A DNA stretch of 46,847 bases. It comes from a bacterium. Its GTDB lineage: Bacteria; Verrucomicrobiota; Verrucomicrobiia; Limisphaerales; UBA11358. The position numbers and the translations under genes are program-made. Where the stretch lies: NCBI GenBank assembly GCA_021780375.1, contig JAJXYT010000102.1, positions 21,097 through 67,943 of the forward strand. The letters are read 5' to 3'. Positions 25,005-33,140 of this stretch are shown piece by piece (positions within the stretch are counted from its first letter, which is position 1; the number at the start of each line of letters is the position of its first letter). The notes under the pieces are model-generated. The model searched no databases, had not been told where the DNA came from, and worked only from the letters and a program-made list of their open reading frames with translations.

Positions 25005-25688
25005 ATGATTATTGCGCCTTCGTTGCTGGCCTCCGACCACGCTCATTTTGGCCGGGAGGTTGAACGGGCTGACCGCTCCGGCGCCGATTGGCTGCATCTT
25101 GACATTATGGACGGCCATTTCGTGCCGAATATTTCCTTTGGGCCCGAAGTCATCCGTGCGGTTCGACCCCTGACCAAGCTCATTTTCGATGTTCATCTGA
25201 TGTGCTCGTGCCCGGAGGTTTTGCTGGAGCCTTTTGTGGAGGCTGGCGCGGACGAAATCATCATCCACGTTGAACTGGAAGGGCAGGTCGCGCCGCTGAT
25301 CTGGAAAATCAAATCGCTCCATAAAAAGGTCGGCCTCGCCATCAATCCGCCCACGGCCATCGCCGAAGTCCAGCCGTATCTCGACCAGATTGATTTGCTG
25401 CTGGTGATGACGGTCAATCCGGGATTTGGCGGACAGCAATTCATTCACGAGTGCCTTCCCAAGGTTCAGCAAGCCGATGCCTGGCGGCAGGAACGGAAAC
25501 TGCCATATCGCCTCAGCGTCGATGGGGGCATCAATTTTCAGACGGCCGCCGAATGCGCGCGCGCCGGCGCCGACACTTTTGTGAGCGGAACGACTTTATT
25601 TCATGCGCATAATCTGCGCGCGGCGGTGAACAAGATGCGCCAGGTCGTAACCGCCCATGATCCGGCGGTGGCGGACTTGAAGCTTTGA
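25005..25688 (+). CDS. rpe: ribulose-phosphate 3-epimerase
   Basis: A 227-aa TIM-barrel enzyme interconverting ribulose-5-P and xylulose-5-P in the pentose phosphate pathway. Signatures: MIIAPSLLASDHAHFGREVE, ADWLHLDIMDGHFVPNISFG (metal-binding His/Asp), LIFDVHLMCSCPEV, LVMTVNPGFGGQQFIHECLP and LSVDGGINFQTAAECARAGA, then DTFVSGTTLF. It lies 10 bp ahead of the phosphoglucomutase gene, so the two are likely one operon. Confidence 0.95.
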   Translation: MIIAPSLLASDHAHFGREVERADRSGADWLHLDIMDGHFVPNISFGPEVIRAVRPLTKLIFDVHLMCSCPEVLLEPFVEAGADEIIIHVELEGQVAPLIWKIKSLHKKVGLAINPPTAIAEVQPYLDQIDLLLVMTVNPGFGGQQFIHECLPKVQQADAWRQERKLPYRLSVDGGINFQTAAECARAGADTFVSGTTLFHAHNLRAAVNKMRQVVTAHDPAVADLKL

Positions 25689-25698
25689 CCGGCGCGTT

Positions 25699-27129
25699 AT
25701 GAATATCAAATTTGGCACCGATGGCTGGCGCGCGGTCATCGCGGAAGGTTTTACGTTTGCCAAAGTTGCCCGCGTGGCACAGGCCACGGCGGACTATTGG
25801 AAATCCGAAATCCAAAGCCAAAACTCCGAAGTGTTTGGGTTTGAACCCAAAGTCGTCGTCGGCTTCGATCGGCGATTTTTTGCGGACAAATTTGCCCGGA
25901 CCGTCGCTGAAATTCTGGCCGGGAACGATTTTGAGGTGGTGCTCACGCCGGGGCCGACTCCGACGCCGTCCGTTTCGTTTGCCGTCAAGGCGCAGCGCGC
26001 CGTTGGCGGGGTGATGATAACTGCCAGCCATAATCCGCCCATTTTTAACGGGTTTAAACTCAAATCATTCTACGGCGGTTCGAGCGATCCGGAGACCTGT
26101 CGGGCGGTTGAAGGTTTCGTGGATCGTCATCCCGTCCGATTGGCAAAATTCGACGAGGCGGTGCGGGCCGGAAAAATTTCCATCCGTGACGTCCGCCCGG
26201 CGCACTTCGCCGCGCTGAAAAAGCTTGTGGATTTCAAGTTGGTTGCCAAATCGAAGCTGCGTTTCGCCCATGACGCGCTGTTCGGTGTCGGCGCGGGTTG
26301 TTTTGAACAGTTGCTCGCGGGCACCAGCTGTCAGGTCACGACGCTCAATGCGGAGCACGATGTGCTGTTCGGCGGCATTAATCCCGAGCCGATTGACAAG
26401 AACTACGCGCGGAGCCAAAAATTTCTCCGTCGGCACCCGCACGACATTTGCCTCGTGACCGACGGCGACGCCGATCGCGTTGGGGGCATGAATGGCCGCG
26501 GCGACGCCCTCACCACGCACCAGGTCATTTGCCTCCTGTTGCATCATTTGATTGTAAATCGAAAGGGCAGGGGACGGGTGGTCAAGGCGCTTACGACGAC
26601 TTCGATGGTGGACAAGATTTGCGCCGCTTACGCCCTGCCGCTGGTCGAGACCGGCGTCGGCTTTAAATATATTTGCGCGGAAATGCTCAAAGGTGACGTG
26701 CTGCTCGGCGCGGAAGAAAGCGGCGGCATCGGTTTTCCGGGACACATTCCCGAACGTGACGGTATCGCTGCCGGTTTAATGTTGCTTGAATTGCTCGCGA
26801 CCGAACGCGTCTCCGTGGATAAGGTCCTGGCGAAATTAGAGAAGCAATTCGGCCCTCACCATTACGGACGGATTGATACCCATTATCCTTTGGAAAAGCG
26901 CGCGGCGCTGATGGAATTTCTGAAAAACAATCCGCCGCCGAAACTGCTGCGCTCGCCATTAACCAGCCTGAAGACGTTCGATGGCGTTAAATTTACAGCC
27001 GAGGACTCTTCGTGGCTCATGTTGCGCGGTTCGGGGACGGAGCCGATCCTGCGGATTTACGCCGAGGCAAAGGCGGATGCTGATGTGAGCAAGCTCCTGG
27101 GACTCGGCATGAAGCTGGCGCGGTGCTAA
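25699..27129 (+). CDS. phosphoglucomutase/phosphomannomutase (alpha-D-phosphohexomutase)
   Basis: A 476-aa phosphohexomutase. The phosphoserine loop is TASHNPPIFNGFK (Ser110), the metal site DGDADR is at residues 255-260, the sugar-binding loop is GAEESGGIGFPGHIPERDG, and the phosphate-binding loop is LRGSGTEPILRIYAEA. It begins FGTDGWRAVIAEGFTFAKVA, as in GlmM/ManB-like enzymes. It makes hexose-1-phosphate for nucleotide-sugar synthesis, which fits the polysaccharide cluster downstream, though it can also be general metabolism. The substrate (Glc, Man or GlcN) cannot be assigned from motifs here. Operon with rpe. Confidence 0.92.
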   Translation: MNIKFGTDGWRAVIAEGFTFAKVARVAQATADYWKSEIQSQNSEVFGFEPKVVVGFDRRFFADKFARTVAEILAGNDFEVVLTPGPTPTPSVSFAVKAQRAVGGVMITASHNPPIFNGFKLKSFYGGSSDPETCRAVEGFVDRHPVRLAKFDEAVRAGKISIRDVRPAHFAALKKLVDFKLVAKSKLRFAHDALFGVGAGCFEQLLAGTSCQVTTLNAEHDVLFGGINPEPIDKNYARSQKFLRRHPHDICLVTDGDADRVGGMNGRGDALTTHQVICLLLHHLIVNRKGRGRVVKALTTTSMVDKICAAYALPLVETGVGFKYICAEMLKGDVLLGAEESGGIGFPGHIPERDGIAAGLMLLELLATERVSVDKVLAKLEKQFGPHHYGRIDTHYPLEKRAALMEFLKNNPPPKLLRSPLTSLKTFDGVKFTAEDSSWLMLRGSGTEPILRIYAEAKADADVSKLLGLGMKLARC

Positions 27130-27178
27130 ATGTCAGTTTTTTTGAATCGGGATTTCTCCGGCTCGGCCAGTTTCTGCA

Positions 27179-27739
27179 TCAGTGAAGGACCAGTCGATAA
27201 AATCGGGTTGGGAATTGGCCCGCCTGTGAATCTGAAAATTGAGTCCAAACGTTTGAAGTGGCCACGCCTGTCCGGCCAATCGTCGCCCAGGCCTGCATGT
27301 CGGTTGAAGCCTGGACTTCATACCAATGGCCGGGGGCCACGGGGAATTCCATGCCCATGGCATGGGCATTCATTTCTCCGAGCAATCTGATCAGCCCCGG
27401 GGTGATATATGACACAGCGCTCGAGGGGGCACTTTCCACTCCGGCTGAATTATAGGCCGTGACCGCGAAATGATAGGTTTGTCCTTCCTGCAGGCCCGAG
27501 ACGGAGGCGGTTGTATTGATCCCGATGTCAATTTTATTGGTATATATTCCATGCTCGTTGACGCAGTAGAGGAAATAGCCGGCTACGGTCGAGGTCTTCG
27601 AAGGATTCCACTCCAGCTGTACGATTTGAGAGCCGTGGGCGTTGCTCAAGCAAAAAAACAGGGCAAGTAAAACTGTGGCCCATCTCCCACCTCGACTTGT
27701 AGAAGCACGACTTTTACGACTTTCTTTCCCAAAATCCAT
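27179..27739 (-). CDS. secreted fibronectin type III domain protein
   Basis: A 186-aa protein with a signal peptide (basic RKSRASTSRGGRW then ATVLLALFFCLSNAHG, cleavage near NAHGS). One fibronectin type III domain follows: VQLEWNPSKTSTVAGYFLYC, NTTASVSGLQEGQTYHFAVT and AYNSAGVESAPSSAVSYI. The last 70 aa (VAPGHWYEVQASTDMQAWAT, FYRLVL at the end) resemble the small C-terminal module frequent in secreted verrucomicrobial proteins. It likely binds or sticks to surface polymers. It is convergent with the phosphohexomutase gene and starts at an ATG at 27739. A different frame (27646-27987) overlaps its start but looks non-coding. Confidence 0.8.
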   Translation of the reverse strand: MDFGKESRKSRASTSRGGRWATVLLALFFCLSNAHGSQIVQLEWNPSKTSTVAGYFLYCVNEHGIYTNKIDIGINTTASVSGLQEGQTYHFAVTAYNSAGVESAPSSAVSYITPGLIRLLGEMNAHAMGMEFPVAPGHWYEVQASTDMQAWATIGRTGVATSNVWTQFSDSQAGQFPTRFYRLVLH

Positions 27740-28125
27740 TGTACAACTTTCGTCAAAAAAACAATTGCACCTCCCTTAAGCAAAATTATTGCCAATGGCT
27801 TTTTGCCGCTTAAATCAACGGAAACGGCGGTTAAATCGGTTGCCGTGCCCAAAAAGCGAACTGTGATTTTCCCTTTAAGACAGCGATTCTTTGTTTGAGA
27901 CAGTGGCAGTTTCAAAGGTGTGACGGTTTCAAGCATTTCCGCAATCTCCCCTGATTGGCCGGACAGTTTTTTCAGGCGGAGGCACATTTTTAACGATTAT
28001 TTCGGCGGGAGATTGCACAAATTCTCCAGAAACGAACGCCGGGCTCCGGTGTGAGGTTGTTAAATGGCAGCTTGTTACGGCAGGAATTTAAACATAGCTG
28101 GCACCGCTGATGCTGCAAAAAAGGC
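27740..28125. other. intergenic stretch of about 390 bp, no clear gene
   Basis: Sits between the divergent fibronectin-type gene and a 50-aa ORF. It is AT-richer than the genes around it. A minus-strand frame across it (27646-27987) overlaps the fibronectin gene and lacks recognisable sequence. I saw no convincing riboswitch, tRNA or array. It should hold the promoter of the fibronectin gene. Confidence 0.5.
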
Positions 28126-28278
28126 ATGAATAGAACGTGGCTGCATATTATTGCAGTGAACTTGCTGCTGGTGGGCATTCTCGCCAGGTTACGCTGCGTA
28201 GTGAATCACCATATTCCACTCGGGTATCAGGATGAAACGGGTTTCCACTTTGGCATCCAGCATCCCCGGGAAGATTAG
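28126..28278 (+). CDS. 50-aa membrane-anchored small protein, unknown function
   Basis: ATG at 28126 preceded by AAAAAAGG. The protein starts MNRTWLHIIAVNLLLVGILA, a one-segment membrane anchor after a short positive start, and continues RLRCVVNHHIPLGYQDETGF then HFGIQHPRED with a TAG at 28276. The distribution (short basic start, about 15 hydrophobic residues, polar tail) looks like a real single-pass or lipid-free exported small protein. No family is recognised. It precedes the NarL-type regulator and the polysaccharide cluster in the same direction. Confidence 0.5.
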   Translation: MNRTWLHIIAVNLLLVGILARLRCVVNHHIPLGYQDETGFHFGIQHPRED

Positions 28279-28561
28279 CGGCCATTCTGTTGGCGGTTAT
28301 CAGACTCCTTCAGCAGCGCAATCCGAAGCGGTGGCTGGCGTCCCCCCTTTCGGGATGTGATGGTCCGGCAAACAGTGCGTTTCAGGCCGCAGGAGCGCTT
28401 TTTCCGCTTTTGCCTTGCTCGCACATTTTGGATTCCGACAAGCGGGAATAACATTTTATCCGCTGGCACAAATTATTCCTTGTAACTTCGAGTGAAATTT
28501 TATAGGTATTAAATGGTGAAGCTCAACGGCTGGACTTAAGGGACTCGGCCGGGGAATCGGG
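28279..28561. other. intergenic stretch, no clear gene
   Basis: About 280 bp after the 50-aa ORF, AT-rich toward its end (AAATTTTATAGGTATTAAAT near 28495-28515, a possible promoter zone). A minus-strand frame at 28275-28469 is basic and unrecognised; I do not accept it as a gene. Confidence 0.4.
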
Positions 28562-28747
28562 ATGGGCAGGAAGTGGTCATCGTTCAGCAGGTTGGATTCG
28601 TCTATGAGTGATTACGAAACCTTTGGTGTGCCGCATGACGTTGCCAAGAGACGGGTGTTGACGGGTGCGCGCAATTCAGGGGGCGGCATTTTTGGGCCAG
28701 GCGTTGGTGGCGTAATTCATAATGAGTTTCCCCTGAGAGGAAGATGA
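28562..28747 (+). CDS. possible 61-aa ORF coupled to the NarL regulator
   Basis: Starts at ATG 28562, or ATG 28604 for a 47-aa form (MSDYETFGVPHDVAKRRVLT), and ends in a Gly-rich segment (NSGGGIFGPGVGGVIHNEF). Its TGA overlaps the ATG of the response regulator as ATGA, a common coupling arrangement. The stop and start coincidence is the main support. Composition is not strongly protein-like, so it may be only a leader or chance frame. Confidence 0.3.
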   Translation: MGRKWSSFSRLDSSMSDYETFGVPHDVAKRRVLTGARNSGGGIFGPGVGGVIHNEFPLRGR

Positions 28748-29433
28748 AAGATTCCGGCACGGCACGGCAGAAGAAAAACACTCGCATCCTGATTGTTGAT
28801 GACCATCCCCTGGTGCGGGAGTCGCTGAAGCGCATCATTCAACAGCAACCGGATTTGGAGGTATGCGGTGAAACGGACAATGGCGGTCAGGCCTTGGAGC
28901 TGGTGGCCAAAACCAAACCGCATCTGGTGATTTTGGATCTTACTTTAAAAGATTCCCACGGATTGGAACTTATCAAGAATTTGAACGACAGCTACCCCAA
29001 GGTCATGTGTCTGGTATTTTCCATGCACGAGGAAACGTTGCATGCTGAACGGGTGATTCGGGCAGGCGCGCGCGGATATGTGGCCAAAGAAGAACCCCCC
29101 GCAAAAATTTTACTGGCCATTCGCAAGGTTTTGAGCGGGGAAATTTACTGGAGCGAAAAAGCCGCCAGCTGGGTTGCGTCTCAGATCGCCTCCCGTACAC
29201 GCCCATCGTCCAATTTCTCGGTGGACTTGTTGACAGATCGGGAACTGCAGGTCTTTGAATTGATGGGGGGAGGGCAAAACACGCGACAGATTGCCGCGAT
29301 GTTGCACATTGATACGAGCACGGTGGAAACCTACAGAGCCCGGATCAAGGAAAAGTTGAATCTGAAGAGCACCTCGGAATTGCTTCAGTACGCCATTCGT
29401 TTCCAGATGTTGCCCAAGGATCAGAGCAGATAG
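28744..29433 (+). CDS. NarL/LuxR-family response regulator
   Basis: A 229-aa two-domain regulator. The receiver domain (residues 12-130) has RILIVDDHPLVRESLKRIIQ, the phosphoacceptor D65 (LVILDLTLKD), and AGARGYVAKEEPPAKIL with the conserved Lys. The C-terminal LuxR-type helix-turn-helix reads LTDRELQVFELMGGGQNTRQ then IAAMLHIDTSTVETYRARIK. Phosphorylation would allow DNA binding as a dimer. It sits at the head of the polysaccharide region in the same direction and may control it; no kinase is adjacent. A run of six G (29265-29270) falls in the HTH linker. Confidence 0.92.
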   Translation: MKDSGTARQKKNTRILIVDDHPLVRESLKRIIQQQPDLEVCGETDNGGQALELVAKTKPHLVILDLTLKDSHGLELIKNLNDSYPKVMCLVFSMHEETLHAERVIRAGARGYVAKEEPPAKILLAIRKVLSGEIYWSEKAASWVASQIASRTRPSSNFSVDLLTDRELQVFELMGGGQNTRQIAAMLHIDTSTVETYRARIKEKLNLKSTSELLQYAIRFQMLPKDQSR

Positions 29434-29789
29434 AGCGATTCCCCGGAGATTCCCGCTTCTCGCCTCCAGCCGGACAATGACAGGTTTGGCGTGTGGTGAA
29501 TATCGCTACACAAAAATAAACGTTATGCTTACAAGATAATAGTGCTCGGCACTGTGGATAAACCTTCGGGAATGTGGTTTAGTATTTATCAGTTGACGTT
29601 TTAACAAACACGCATCAGATGGAGGGTTTTTACAAATTTGGTCGAGCTCAAAACAACAACGGTGGTTGCAAGGGTAAAGTTGTACTGAAATTTGGTTCTA
29701 CGATTGGCGGAGCGGACATGAAGTCATGCGGCGGGTGGTTGCTTTTTTCTGCCAAAAAACCCTGAAATGAGGACTGGGAACTTTATTTG
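29434..29789. other. leader region of the polysaccharide cluster, no gene
   Basis: About 355 bp without a credible ORF. It includes a GATAAT at 29536-29541 preceded by an AT-rich tract (possible promoter), a TTGACG at 29594, and, at 29739-29757, a G-rich segment running into GCTTTTTT, faintly like the ops pause site that recruits RfaH. It likely carries the promoter and early transcript of the operon that starts with the NusG-like gene. Confidence 0.4.
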
Positions 29790-30386
29790 ATGTTATTAAA
29801 TCCTACAATTCAGACGGAACCGCTGGCTTGGTACTGTGCCCGGACGAAGCCGAAGCATGAGCACATTGCGGCGGCGAATTTGCGCAAGAACCTGAATTTG
29901 GAGGTGTTTCATCCCCGCTTGCGTATCGAGCGGGCGACTCGACGCGGAGTCGTCCGGGCTAACGAGCCCTTATTCCCCTGTTATATTTTTATTCACTGTG
30001 TCATGGAGCAGAGTTTGAATGAAATTCAGCGCACGAACGGAATTGGCACGGTCGTGCATTTTGCGCATCGGATTCCGACAATAGCGGATTCAGTGATTGA
30101 GGAACTGAAAGAATGTTTTGCCGGCGAAGAAACGATGACCGTCGAAGATCGCATTTCGCCAGGCGATGAAGTGTTGCTGGCCGATGGCGCTTTTGCCGGG
30201 ATGCGCGCCTTCGTCCTGCGGGTCATGCCGGCTCGAAAACGCATTCAAGTGTTGCTTGACGTTTTAGGCCGGCCCACCCCGGCGGAAATTGACGAGAGTT
30301 CGGTTGTCCTGGAACGAAATGGGGTGGCCGAGTGGGTGCCGGTTCTGGCGGCGCCTCGGGCGGGAGATTTTGCAGCTCCAGGTTGA
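29790..30386 (+). CDS. specialised NusG-family transcription antiterminator (RfaH/UpxY-like)
   Basis: A 198-aa NusG paralogue. The NGN domain: AWYCARTKPKHEHIAAANLR, LNLEVFHPRLRIERATRRGV, EPLFPCYIFIHCVME, TNGIGTVVHFAHRIPTIAD. The C-terminal KOW domain: ISPGDEVLLADGAFAGMRAF then VLRVMPARKRIQVLLDVLG. Such proteins (RfaH, UpxY, LoaP) ride on RNA polymerase and keep long operons for polysaccharides or antibiotics transcribed. As the first gene of a 16-kb one-directional cluster it fits that role. ATG 29790 is preferred to the TTG one codon before. A G9 tract follows at 30540. Confidence 0.9.
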   Translation: MLLNPTIQTEPLAWYCARTKPKHEHIAAANLRKNLNLEVFHPRLRIERATRRGVVRANEPLFPCYIFIHCVMEQSLNEIQRTNGIGTVVHFAHRIPTIADSVIEELKECFAGEETMTVEDRISPGDEVLLADGAFAGMRAFVLRVMPARKRIQVLLDVLGRPTPAEIDESSVVLERNGVAEWVPVLAAPRAGDFAAPG

Positions 30387-30539
30387 AGTTGGAACAAATA
30401 TCAAGGGACACTCCGGTCAGGTTATTCGGAGCAGGGAAATTTGGTTTGGCGAAAATTACTTTCTGCCAACAAGTGCGGAGCTTTGTGTCACAAAAAGTCA
30501 GATTGAATAAAATGCCGATTGTGGAGATGGAAATTTCGA

Positions 30540-30548
30540 GGGGGGGGG
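30540..30548 (+). repeat. G9 homopolymer upstream of the initiating sugar transferase
   Basis: Nine consecutive G between the NusG-like gene and the phosphoglycosyl transferase, 65 bp before the latter's ATG. Homopolymer G tracts of this length slip in replication and can vary promoter or leader spacing. A second G9 lies in the amidotransferase gene at 42456. Confidence 0.6.
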
Positions 30549-30612
30549 CAAATCATTCAATTTTCCTTTCCCGCCTGCGTTATCATACTTCTTGATTCTT
30601 TTCTTCGTAATC

Positions 30613-31443
30613 ATGGCCTCCTTAAATCAAAATCATTTGCCGGACGACGTTTTCCCGTCCGGACCAGCATGTGTTTTACACTGGAAACGCATTCTGGACC
30701 TGAGTGTTGTTTTGTTGGCCTTGCCGTTGCTGGTGCCGTTGCTGGTGGTTGTCGCCGTGTTGATTCGGGTTGTTTCTGCCGGGCCGGTTCTTTTCAAACA
30801 GGAACGGGTTGGTTACCTGGGGCGGCGATTCATGTGTTTCAAGTTTCGGACCATGTTTGTGGGTGCGGATGCGGCGGTGCATCAGGGGCATCTGCGCTTC
30901 TTAATGGATTCGAATACGCCGATGACGAAGATGGATTCGGAAGGTGATCCGCGAATTATTCCCTTTGGTTTGTTACTCCGTTCTTCCGGGCTGGACGAGT
31001 TACCGCAACTCATCAACGTGTTGCGGGGTGAAATGAGCCTGGTCGGGCCGCGTCCCTGTCTGCCTTACGAATACGAGAACTACCTTCCGTGGCACAAAGA
31101 AAGATTTTCCTCGGTGCCGGGGCTTACCGGGCTTTGGCAGGTTAGCGGCAAGAACCACACTACGTTCGTGGAAATGATTCAACTGGATATAAGATATGCG
31201 CGAGAAAAAAAACTGTGGTTCGATATAAAAATTTTGTTACGAACCATTCCGGCCCTCTTCACCCAGGTGTGGGAGACGCGCCGCCGGAAGAAAATGCTTT
31301 CCAGCACGGTCCGCTCAGAAACGATTCTTTCCCGAAGTCATCCCGCCCCGGCGTATGCCGCGCACAAACCCGCGTTTGTCGAGATTGTTCGTGCGGAACG
31401 GCAGGGTCATTTGGACTTGGAAAGGAACAAACCGAAATTGTAA
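30613..31443 (+). CDS. initiating undecaprenyl-phosphate sugar phosphotransferase
   Basis: A 276-aa polyprenyl-phosphate hexose-1-phosphate transferase, the enzyme that puts the first sugar on the lipid carrier. A membrane segment (DLSVVLLALPLLVPLLVVVA) precedes the conserved core: GPVLFKQERVGYLGRRFMCF, KFRTMFVGADAA, the DELPQLINVLRGEMSLVG / PRPCLPYEYE block and GLTGLWQVSGKNHTTFVEMI. The form lacks the extra N-terminal membrane domains of WbaP, so it is a short type. The start at ATG 30613 (MASLNQNHLPDD) is chosen over the TTG at 30592. The next gene starts 2 bp after its stop. Confidence 0.93.
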   Translation: MASLNQNHLPDDVFPSGPACVLHWKRILDLSVVLLALPLLVPLLVVVAVLIRVVSAGPVLFKQERVGYLGRRFMCFKFRTMFVGADAAVHQGHLRFLMDSNTPMTKMDSEGDPRIIPFGLLLRSSGLDELPQLINVLRGEMSLVGPRPCLPYEYENYLPWHKERFSSVPGLTGLWQVSGKNHTTFVEMIQLDIRYAREKKLWFDIKILLRTIPALFTQVWETRRRKKMLSSTVRSETILSRSHPAPAYAAHKPAFVEIVRAERQGHLDLERNKPKL

Positions 31444-31444
31444 T

Positions 31445-32608
31445 ATGCCAAAGCAAATAAAAGTGGGAGTTGTAGGTTGTGGATATTGGGGGCCTAACCT
31501 GGTTCGCAATTTTAGATCGCTGCCCGATTGCGAGCTGAAAATAATGTGCGACATCAGCGAGCAACGCCTGTTGCATCTCAGATCGTTGTATCCCGAGGTG
31601 GAGGGGCAAACGGATTACAACCATATGCTCAACGGAGTTGGTCTCGACGCGGTTATTATTGCCACTTCGGTCAAGTCGCATTATTCAATGGCCAAGGCCA
31701 GCCTGTTGTCCGGCAAACACACGTTTATTGAAAAGCCGATGGCTTCCTCGTCTGAAGAATGTCAGGAATTGATCGAAATTGCGCGGAAAAAAGGGCTGGT
31801 GCTGATGACCGGGCATACCTTCCTGTATTCACCGGCGGTGAGAAAGATCAAGGAAATTGTGAGGTGTGGGGACATTGGAGAGATTCGCTATATTTGCGCC
31901 CGCCGATTGAACCTGGGACTTTTTCAAAAGGACATCAATGTGGCCTGGGACCTGGCGCCCCATGATATTTCCATTATTCTGCATATCATGGAAGATCGTC
32001 CTACTGTGGTAAACTGCCAGGGCAGTGCTCATATCACGCCGGGAGTGGAGGACGTGACGACCCTGTGGCTCGGTTTTCCCGGGGAACGCTCGGCGATTGT
32101 CCACAGCAGCTGGCTGGATCCGAGGAAAATCAGGGAGATGACCATTGTGGGCAGCAAACGGATGATTGTTTACGACGATGTATCGCCACTCGAGAAAATC
32201 CGGATATTTGACGCGCGGGTGGAAAGGCCGCCGCACTACGATACCTTCGCCGAGTTTCATTATGCTTACCACTACGGCGATGTCTATATTCCATATATCA
32301 AGCAGGAGGAGCCGTTGAAAAATGAATGCCAGCATTTTCTGGATTGCATCAGGCAGGGAACGCAACCTTTGACGGATGGTGAAGATGGCCTGGAATTGGT
32401 TCGCATTTTGGAAGCGTCCACCCGATCCCTGAAAAAAGGTGGCGCTCCGATCGGCCTTTTGACGCAACAAAACGGACACAATGGCGATTCATCCGTTTCC
32501 GAGGCCGCGCTGCGCCTGTCGCTATTAACTTTTGAAAATGGCACAAAGAAGTCCCCTCGCCAGCCGGTCCGAAAAACACAAGTCAAACTTCGGGTGCGGA
32601 GGCGGTAA
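31445..32608 (+). CDS. Gfo/Idh/MocA-family oxidoreductase, WlbA-like (copy 1)
   Basis: A 387-aa NAD(P)-dependent enzyme. Rossmann motif VGVVGCGYWGPNLVRNF, IIATSVKSHYSMAKASLLSG, HTFIEKPMASS (EKP catalytic Lys), MTGHTFLYSPAVRKIKEIV, RRLNLGLFQKDINVAWDLAP and HDISIILHIMEDRP. Similar to UDP-GlcNAc-uronate 3-dehydrogenase (WlbA/WbpB), which oxidises C3 of a UDP-linked sugar before amination. It is paralogous to the gene at 38584-39597 but has an extra basic C-terminal tail of about 50 aa. The ATG at 31445 opens directly at the Rossmann fold. An acyltransferase gene follows. Confidence 0.9.
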   Translation: MPKQIKVGVVGCGYWGPNLVRNFRSLPDCELKIMCDISEQRLLHLRSLYPEVEGQTDYNHMLNGVGLDAVIIATSVKSHYSMAKASLLSGKHTFIEKPMASSSEECQELIEIARKKGLVLMTGHTFLYSPAVRKIKEIVRCGDIGEIRYICARRLNLGLFQKDINVAWDLAPHDISIILHIMEDRPTVVNCQGSAHITPGVEDVTTLWLGFPGERSAIVHSSWLDPRKIREMTIVGSKRMIVYDDVSPLEKIRIFDARVERPPHYDTFAEFHYAYHYGDVYIPYIKQEEPLKNECQHFLDCIRQGTQPLTDGEDGLELVRILEASTRSLKKGGAPIGLLTQQNGHNGDSSVSEAALRLSLLTFENGTKKSPRQPVRKTQVKLRVRRR

Positions 32609-32617
32609 GTTTGTTCG

Positions 32618-33139
32618 GTGAGTTCTTCCCAGCATTTGTTTCAGCGGATAGCTCGCGAGGTGAAATTGGGCAGAAATGTCCGGCTTCACAGTTTTGTCAA
32701 TCTTTACGGCTGTGAGATTGGAGATGACGTAAAGATTGGAACCTTTGTGGAGATTCAAAAAGGAGTTAAGATCGGGAACCGCTGCAAAATTTCCAGTCAC
32801 ACCTTTATTTGTGAAGGGGTGACTCTGGAAGATGAAGTTTTCATCGGACACAATGTTACTTTTATCAATGATCGTCACCCCCACGCCACCGACGGCAATG
32901 GCCATCTGCAAACGGAAGCCGACTGGGAGTGCATTCGGACCCTGGTCAAACGAGGCGCTTCCATCGGCTCCGGCGCCACGCTGCTTTGCGGAATTACGGT
33001 TGGCGAGAACGCAATGATTGGTGCGGGAAGCGTGGTCACAAAAGACGTGCCCCCCGGGGCGACCGTAGCGGGCAATCCGGCCCGGATTATGCGATCAATT
33101 TCGCTGGCAAAAGAACCGGATATCGGCAAATCTATTTAG
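32618..33139 (+). CDS. hexapeptide-repeat N-acetyltransferase, WlbB/WbpD-like (copy 1)
   Basis: A 173-aa left-handed beta-helix enzyme with repeats such as IGDDVKIGTFVEIQKGVKIG, CKISSHTFICEGVTLEDEVF, IGHNVTFINDRHPHATDG, IGSGATLLCGITVGENAMIG and AGSVVTKDVPPGATVAGNPA. This is the WlbB/WbpD type that acetylates the 3-amino group of a UDP-sugar. The active-site region HNVTFINDRHPH is conserved. It uses a GTG start. It follows WlbA-like copy 1 by 9 bp and is paralogous to the gene at 39619-40137. Confidence 0.9.
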   Translation: MSSSQHLFQRIAREVKLGRNVRLHSFVNLYGCEIGDDVKIGTFVEIQKGVKIGNRCKISSHTFICEGVTLEDEVFIGHNVTFINDRHPHATDGNGHLQTEADWECIRTLVKRGASIGSGATLLCGITVGENAMIGAGSVVTKDVPPGATVAGNPARIMRSISLAKEPDIGKSI

Positions 33140-33140
33140 C

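Noticed and set aside
27646-27987. A 113-aa minus-strand frame across the intergenic stretch after the fibronectin gene start
   Set aside because: It overlaps the start of the fibronectin gene in another frame, has no recognisable motif, and looks like chance sequence.
28275-28469. A 64-aa basic minus-strand frame
   Set aside because: No motif, no ribosome-binding site, opposite to the transcription direction of neighbours.
30035-30060. A TGGCACG-like element inside the NusG-like gene
   Set aside because: It lies in the middle of coding sequence and its spacing to a -12 element is poor, so it is not a believable promoter.
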